Assembly: GCA_963702705.1 (NCBI GenBank)
Contig: CAVPDR010000007.1
Span: 558,001 to 622,000, forward strand
Length of the DNA: 64,000 bases
DNA from: VRUE01 sp963702705
Lineage (GTDB): Bacteria; Actinomycetota; Thermoleophilia; Solirubrobacterales; 70-9
Direction of reading: 5' to 3'
Shown here: piece after piece, positions 60,219 through 64,000 of the stretch
Numbering within the stretch: position 1 is the stretch's first letter
Layout of the letters: every line of letters begins with the position of its first letter
Made by a program: the position numbers and the translations under genes
The notes under the pieces: model-generated
The model's database searches: none
The model's input: only the letters and a program-made list of their open reading frames with translations
Told to the model about the DNA's origin: nothing

Positions 60219-63058
60219 GGCGTTGGGCCGCCCTCATCGCCTTCCTTGCTACGGCAATGATCATTCCCGGTGAGGCCGTGGCCTTTGAATTCCGTCCCGG
60301 GAGCGAAGGGTTCGACGCCAACGTCTACGACGGCGCCGGCCAACCGACGACGCAGGCCGGCTCGCACCCCTACGCGATGACCTTCGACGTCGACTTCGAA
60401 GGAACCGGGCCGGCAGGCGAAAACGGACTGCGGGACCTCAGCTTCGAAATGCCGCCCGGCCTGTTCGAAAACCCGACCGCGACCAGGCAGGTCTACTGCA
60501 GCGCCGAAGAATTCGAAACCCCGCGTGTCTCGCCGTGGGAAACGAGCCTCGCCGGCGAGAGCTGCGGCGACAAGACTCAGGTCGGCACCCTGACGGTTCG
60601 CTCCACCGCCGGCGGGCCGCAGGCCCGCACGTTCGGTCTCTTCAACCTCGTTCCCAAGCGGGGCGAGCCCGCCGAGCTCGGAGCCAGCCCCTATGGGGAA
60701 CCGATCGTCTTCGTGCCGTCGATCCGCCAAGCCGAGGGTGAGTACGGAATCACCCTGAAGGCGACGGACATCCCTCAGGGGCTTCGTGTATCCGGGTTGA
60801 GCGTTTCGATTTGGGGGGTTCCCTGGTCGGTTGTGAACAACGAACAGCGCGGCGACTGTCTAAACGAGGCAAAACCGGCTTTTGGCTGGGCGAAATGTTC
60901 GGTTGGGCCGCCGGCCGACAGCGAATCCGCCCCCCTCGCCTACCTGACCATGCCCACTTCGTGCGAAGAGCCGATCGACTTTGCGGTGACGGCAGATTCC
61001 TGGCAACAGCCCACGCCGCTGGTCCGACCGACGCCGGGGAAAGCCTCTTTGAGCGGCTGCGACAAGCTCGACTTCGAACCCCATGCCACGGCCCTGTTGA
61101 GCAACCCCCGCGCATCGTCGCCCTCCGGCTATGCCTTCGACATCAACGTCGATGCCGGTGGCGTCACCGACCCGGTCTGCGTCGCCGGTGCGGTTCACTC
61201 GACCGGCTGCGCCCCCAGCCCCGTGCGCACGGCGGCGGTGACCCTGCCGGAGGGCGTCAGCATCAACCCCTCGGTCGGGGCCGGCCTCGGCGTCTGCACG
61301 GAAAGCCAGTTCAAAGCAGAGACGCCGCTCTCACCCTTCGGAGCCGGCTGCCCCAGCGAGTCGAAGATCGGCGACTTCAACGTCAGCAGCCCGATCGTCT
61401 CCGGCCTGATCCCGGGGAATATCTATCTCGCCGCCCCTCATGACAACCCCTTCGGAAGCCTTCTTGCCGTCTACCTGGTCGCCAAGTCGATCCGCCGGGG
61501 AATCCTGGTCAAGGTCAGCGGCGAGCTGAGGCCGGATCCGGTCACGGGCAGCCTCACCGCGGTCTTTGACCGGCTTCCACAGCTGCCCTACTCCGATCTC
61601 AGTATTCGCTTCCGCGAAGGCCAGCGCAGCCCGTTGGCGACCCCACCCGCCTGCGGCGCAGTCTCGACCGAGGTCGACTTCACGCCGTGGCGCAACCAGA
61701 GCGGCGTTCAGCACCAGTCGCTGCCGGCGACGATCGCGGCCGGCGCGGGCGGCGGGCCCTGCCCGTCGGCCCTGGCCCCCTTCGCTCCCCGGGCGGTAGC
61801 CGGCTCGATCAACTCGCGCGCCGGCGCCTACACGCCCTTCTACCTGCACCTGAGGCGCGACGTGACCGAACAGGAGATCGTCTCCTATTCGGCCCAGTTT
61901 CCACCTGGGCTGCTGGGCAGGATCGCCGGCATTCCCTACTGCCCCGAGGCCGCGATCGAGGCAGCGCGCCAGAGCTCCGGCGTGGCGGAGCGCGATCATC
62001 CGTCCTGCCCTGCTGCGAGCCGGATCGGCCGCACCTACTCCGGCTACGGTGTCGGCTCGGTGCTCGCCTACGCCCCTGGGAACCTCTACCTCGCGGGTCC
62101 GTATCGCGGCTCCACGTTCTCGGTCGTGGCCATCGACTCCGCCCTCGTCGGGCCCTTCGATCTGGGCACGGTGATCGTGCGCTCGGCGGTCCGCATCGAC
62201 CCGGTTACGGCGCAGGCCTCGATCGACGCGACCGGCACCGATCCGATCCCTCACATCATCGACGGCGTGCCGATCCACCTGCGCGACATCCGCGCCTACA
62301 TCGACCGCTCCGGCTTCACCGTCAACCCGACCAGCTGTGAAAAATTCACCGTGGCGTCCGCCCTGAACGGCGCCGGCCTGCGCTTCGGCGACAGCTCCGA
62401 CGACACGCTGGCCACCGCCACGGCGCCCTTTCAGGCATTCGACTGCGCCTCGCTCGGCTTCAAGCCGCGGATCGGCCTGAGGCTGAAGGGCGGGACCGAG
62501 CGCGGCGACCACGCCGCGCTCCAGGTCGTGGTCCGGCCGCGGCCCGGCGACGCCAACATCCGCTCCGCTCAGGTGACGCTGCCCCCGTCCCTTTTCCTCG
62601 AACAGGGCAACATCAAGACGATCTGCAGCAACGCCCGGTTCGCAGCCCACACCTGTCCGCCGGGGTCCATCTACGGTCACGTTCGCGCCTTCACGCCGTT
62701 GCTCGAAGCTCCGATGGAAGGCCCCGCCTACTTGCGCTCGTCCTCCCACAGCCTGCCCGATCTCGTCTTTGCCCTGCGCGGGCACGGCATCGAGGTCGAC
62801 GTCGCCGGCCGGATCGATTCGTTCAAGGGGGGGATACGGGGCACCTTCCCGACGATTCCCGACGCGCCTGTGAGCAAGTTCGTGCTGACGATGAAGGCGG
62901 GCAGGCGGGGCGTGCTCGTCAATGCGGAAAACCTCTGTGCGAAAGCCCAGCCCGCGACGGCGACGCTCGTCGGGCACGCCAACCGCGGCTGGCGTTTGCA
63001 CCCCAAGTTGAAGGTCGAGTGCAAGAAGAAGAGAGCGAAGGGACGGCCGGGGCAATGA
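60215..63058 (+). CDS. Large exported protein of unknown function
   Basis: A 947-residue protein. The N-terminus (RRWAALIAFLATAMIIPGEAVA) is a signal peptide and the rest has no membrane helix. The mature part is rich in beta-strand, with conserved Cys spread along it and several repeating themes: ITLKATDIPQGLRVSGLSVSIWGVPW, FDINVDAGGVTDPVC, GNIYLAAPHDNPFG and GNLYLAGPYRGSTF, DPVTGSLTAVFDRLPQLPYS and DPVTAQASIDATGTDPIPH. Two internal halves thus look related, which suggests a duplication. Members of this kind appear in Solirubrobacterales as large surface proteins; no function is known. TTG 60215, with GGGGAG upstream, overlaps the small gene's stop. Confidence 0.75.
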   Translation: MRRWAALIAFLATAMIIPGEAVAFEFRPGSEGFDANVYDGAGQPTTQAGSHPYAMTFDVDFEGTGPAGENGLRDLSFEMPPGLFENPTATRQVYCSAEEFETPRVSPWETSLAGESCGDKTQVGTLTVRSTAGGPQARTFGLFNLVPKRGEPAELGASPYGEPIVFVPSIRQAEGEYGITLKATDIPQGLRVSGLSVSIWGVPWSVVNNEQRGDCLNEAKPAFGWAKCSVGPPADSESAPLAYLTMPTSCEEPIDFAVTADSWQQPTPLVRPTPGKASLSGCDKLDFEPHATALLSNPRASSPSGYAFDINVDAGGVTDPVCVAGAVHSTGCAPSPVRTAAVTLPEGVSINPSVGAGLGVCTESQFKAETPLSPFGAGCPSESKIGDFNVSSPIVSGLIPGNIYLAAPHDNPFGSLLAVYLVAKSIRRGILVKVSGELRPDPVTGSLTAVFDRLPQLPYSDLSIRFREGQRSPLATPPACGAVSTEVDFTPWRNQSGVQHQSLPATIAAGAGGGPCPSALAPFAPRAVAGSINSRAGAYTPFYLHLRRDVTEQEIVSYSAQFPPGLLGRIAGIPYCPEAAIEAARQSSGVAERDHPSCPAASRIGRTYSGYGVGSVLAYAPGNLYLAGPYRGSTFSVVAIDSALVGPFDLGTVIVRSAVRIDPVTAQASIDATGTDPIPHIIDGVPIHLRDIRAYIDRSGFTVNPTSCEKFTVASALNGAGLRFGDSSDDTLATATAPFQAFDCASLGFKPRIGLRLKGGTERGDHAALQVVVRPRPGDANIRSAQVTLPPSLFLEQGNIKTICSNARFAAHTCPPGSIYGHVRAFTPLLEAPMEGPAYLRSSSHSLPDLVFALRGHGIEVDVAGRIDSFKGGIRGTFPTIPDAPVSKFVLTMKAGRRGVLVNAENLCAKAQPATATLVGHANRGWRLHPKLKVECKKKRAKGRPGQ

Positions 63059-64000
63059 GGATTCGAGCGCTTTCGGCGGTGCTTGCCTGCGCCTTGGCCG
63101 GCGGGCTGTTCAGCGTTGAGGCAAACGATGCCGTGGCCTACCGGGCGCCTGCCAAGCAGGAAGAAAACCCCCCTGGGCAGGAAGACCAGTGGATCCCGAA
63201 CAATGCCCTGGAAAGGCTCCCGTTGTTCCCGGCCGACGAACGGCAGATCGAGGGCGCCTGTGGTCTCGCGGTCTCGACCGTCAGCACCTTCTACGTCTCC
63301 GACTACTACCACCGCGCGGTGCACACCTTCGCTCTCGACGGCAACTACATCCGCACCGATTTTCTGGCCGGCGGTAACCCGTCCCCCGTCCTCGAACCGA
63401 TCAACGAACTCAATGCGGTCTGCGGTCTCGCGGTGGATCCCGCTGGGACTCTCTATGCCGCCAACTTCCACCAGGGCGTGCTGCGCCTGCCGGGCGAAGA
63501 GGTGGTCGACCCGGGCGAATCGACCGGCATCGCCGTCGATGACGAAGGCAACCTCTACGTCGACGATCGCACCTACGTCGCGGTTTACGACGCCCCGGTC
63601 GAACCGGGCGAGGCAGCCGCGGAACAGGTCGGGCTCGGCAGCCTCACCGACGCCTACGGCCTCGCGGTGGATTCCAAATCAGGCCGCCTCTACGTCGCCG
63701 ACGCCGCCGAAGAGAACGTCAAGGTCTTCGAACCCGGCGGCGATCCGTCGGTTCCGGTGCAGACGATCGATGGTCCGGCCGGCAAAACCAGCTTCAGCTC
63801 GCTGGCAAACGGGTCGCTGGCGGTCGACGAAAGCGCCACCGAAGGCGAAGGGCACCTACTGGTCGTCGATGACCTGAAACCGCGTTTCGAATTCCCGGAA
63901 GCCGCCGTCTATGAGTTCGACGCCGAAGGGGCCTACCTGGACAGGTTGCAGGTAAGGAGGGTCGGGCCGCAGGGTGCGGAACGGTCCTGGGGCCCGATCT
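63055..64000 (+). CDS. Exported NHL-repeat beta-propeller protein (3' end outside window)
   Basis: The frame is open to the window end, giving 315 residues so far. It starts with ATG overlapping the previous stop (ATGA) and a signal peptide (MRIRALSAVLACALAGGLFS). NHL-type repeats follow: GLAVSTVSTFYVSDYYHRAV, GLAVDPAGTLYAANFHQGVL, GIAVDDEGNLYVDDRTYVAV, GLAVDSKSGRLYVADAAEEN. Such beta-propellers bind proteins or sugars outside the cell. The coupling ties it to the large exported protein. What comes after residue 315 is unknown. Confidence 0.85.
   Translation, partial: MRIRALSAVLACALAGGLFSVEANDAVAYRAPAKQEENPPGQEDQWIPNNALERLPLFPADERQIEGACGLAVSTVSTFYVSDYYHRAVHTFALDGNYIRTDFLAGGNPSPVLEPINELNAVCGLAVDPAGTLYAANFHQGVLRLPGEEVVDPGESTGIAVDDEGNLYVDDRTYVAVYDAPVEPGEAAAEQVGLGSLTDAYGLAVDSKSGRLYVADAAEENVKVFEPGGDPSVPVQTIDGPAGKTSFSSLANGSLAVDESATEGEGHLLVVDDLKPRFEFPEAAVYEFDAEGAYLDRLQVRRVGPQGAERSWGPI

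Overview
The window reads as chromosomal DNA of a very GC-rich actinobacterium. Three things point to the Thermoleophilia/Solirubrobacterales: the mix of gene families (split B12 acyl-CoA mutase, ETF plus ETF-quinone oxidoreductase, YrbE-type permeases, DUF1385 protein, short HPF beside secA), many start codons lying 6-9 nt after a TANNNT hexamer as in leaderless transcripts, and large exported proteins of unknown function. The lineage is an inference; no rRNA or tRNA gene is present to test it.

Layout. 1-7.3 kb: end of a HAD phosphatase, a B12-dependent acyl-CoA mutase whose two subunit genes are separated by a DUF559 nuclease-like gene bracketed by related palindromes, then etfB, etfA and ETF-quinone oxidoreductase, which together fit acyl-CoA/branched-chain catabolism feeding electrons to quinone. 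7.3-15.8 kb: a DMT-like permease, a tightly coupled envelope-sugar operon (aminotransferase, a sugar epimerase fused to an MGDG-synthase-like glycosyltransferase, polysaccharide deacetylase), an alpha/beta hydrolase divergent from a TetR regulator, and a membrane GGDEF protein. 15.8-34.5 kb: a conserved housekeeping block (rpmE, DUF1385, prfA, prmC, sua5, glyA, wecA-like, atpI-B-E-F-H-A-G-D-C), interrupted by a GntR/YrbE permease operon, a lysyl-oxidase-like protein and a PIN-like protein with a glycine zipper.

34.7-45 kb: a GST, a small membrane protein, an M20 peptidase, an LCP ligase, UDP-glucose dehydrogenase carrying an intein at its catalytic cysteine, two sugar nucleotidyltransferases flanking a phosphosugar isomerase, and comF. 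45-50 kb: hpf, secA, prfB (with a programmed +1 frameshift). 50-59.9 kb: esterase, acidic secreted protein, epoxide-hydrolase-like enzyme, a sigma factor/ogt operon, an AlbA_2 ATPase-fold regulator flanked by phased repeats, nadC, mutM, nadA, transketolase. 59.9 kb to the end: a translationally coupled cluster of three exported proteins, the last running off the window.

The most unusual feature is the amount of palindromic DNA between genes: three copies of one roughly 85-bp folded repeat (17.07, 45.44 and 56.82 kb), long inverted repeats at the 3' ends of four genes (DMT permease, atpC, secA, nadC), a 53-bp near-perfect palindrome before prfB, and the paired palindromes around the DUF559 gene. 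No CRISPR array, insertion sequence, tRNA or rRNA was found. No gene-free stretch exceeds 300 bases.
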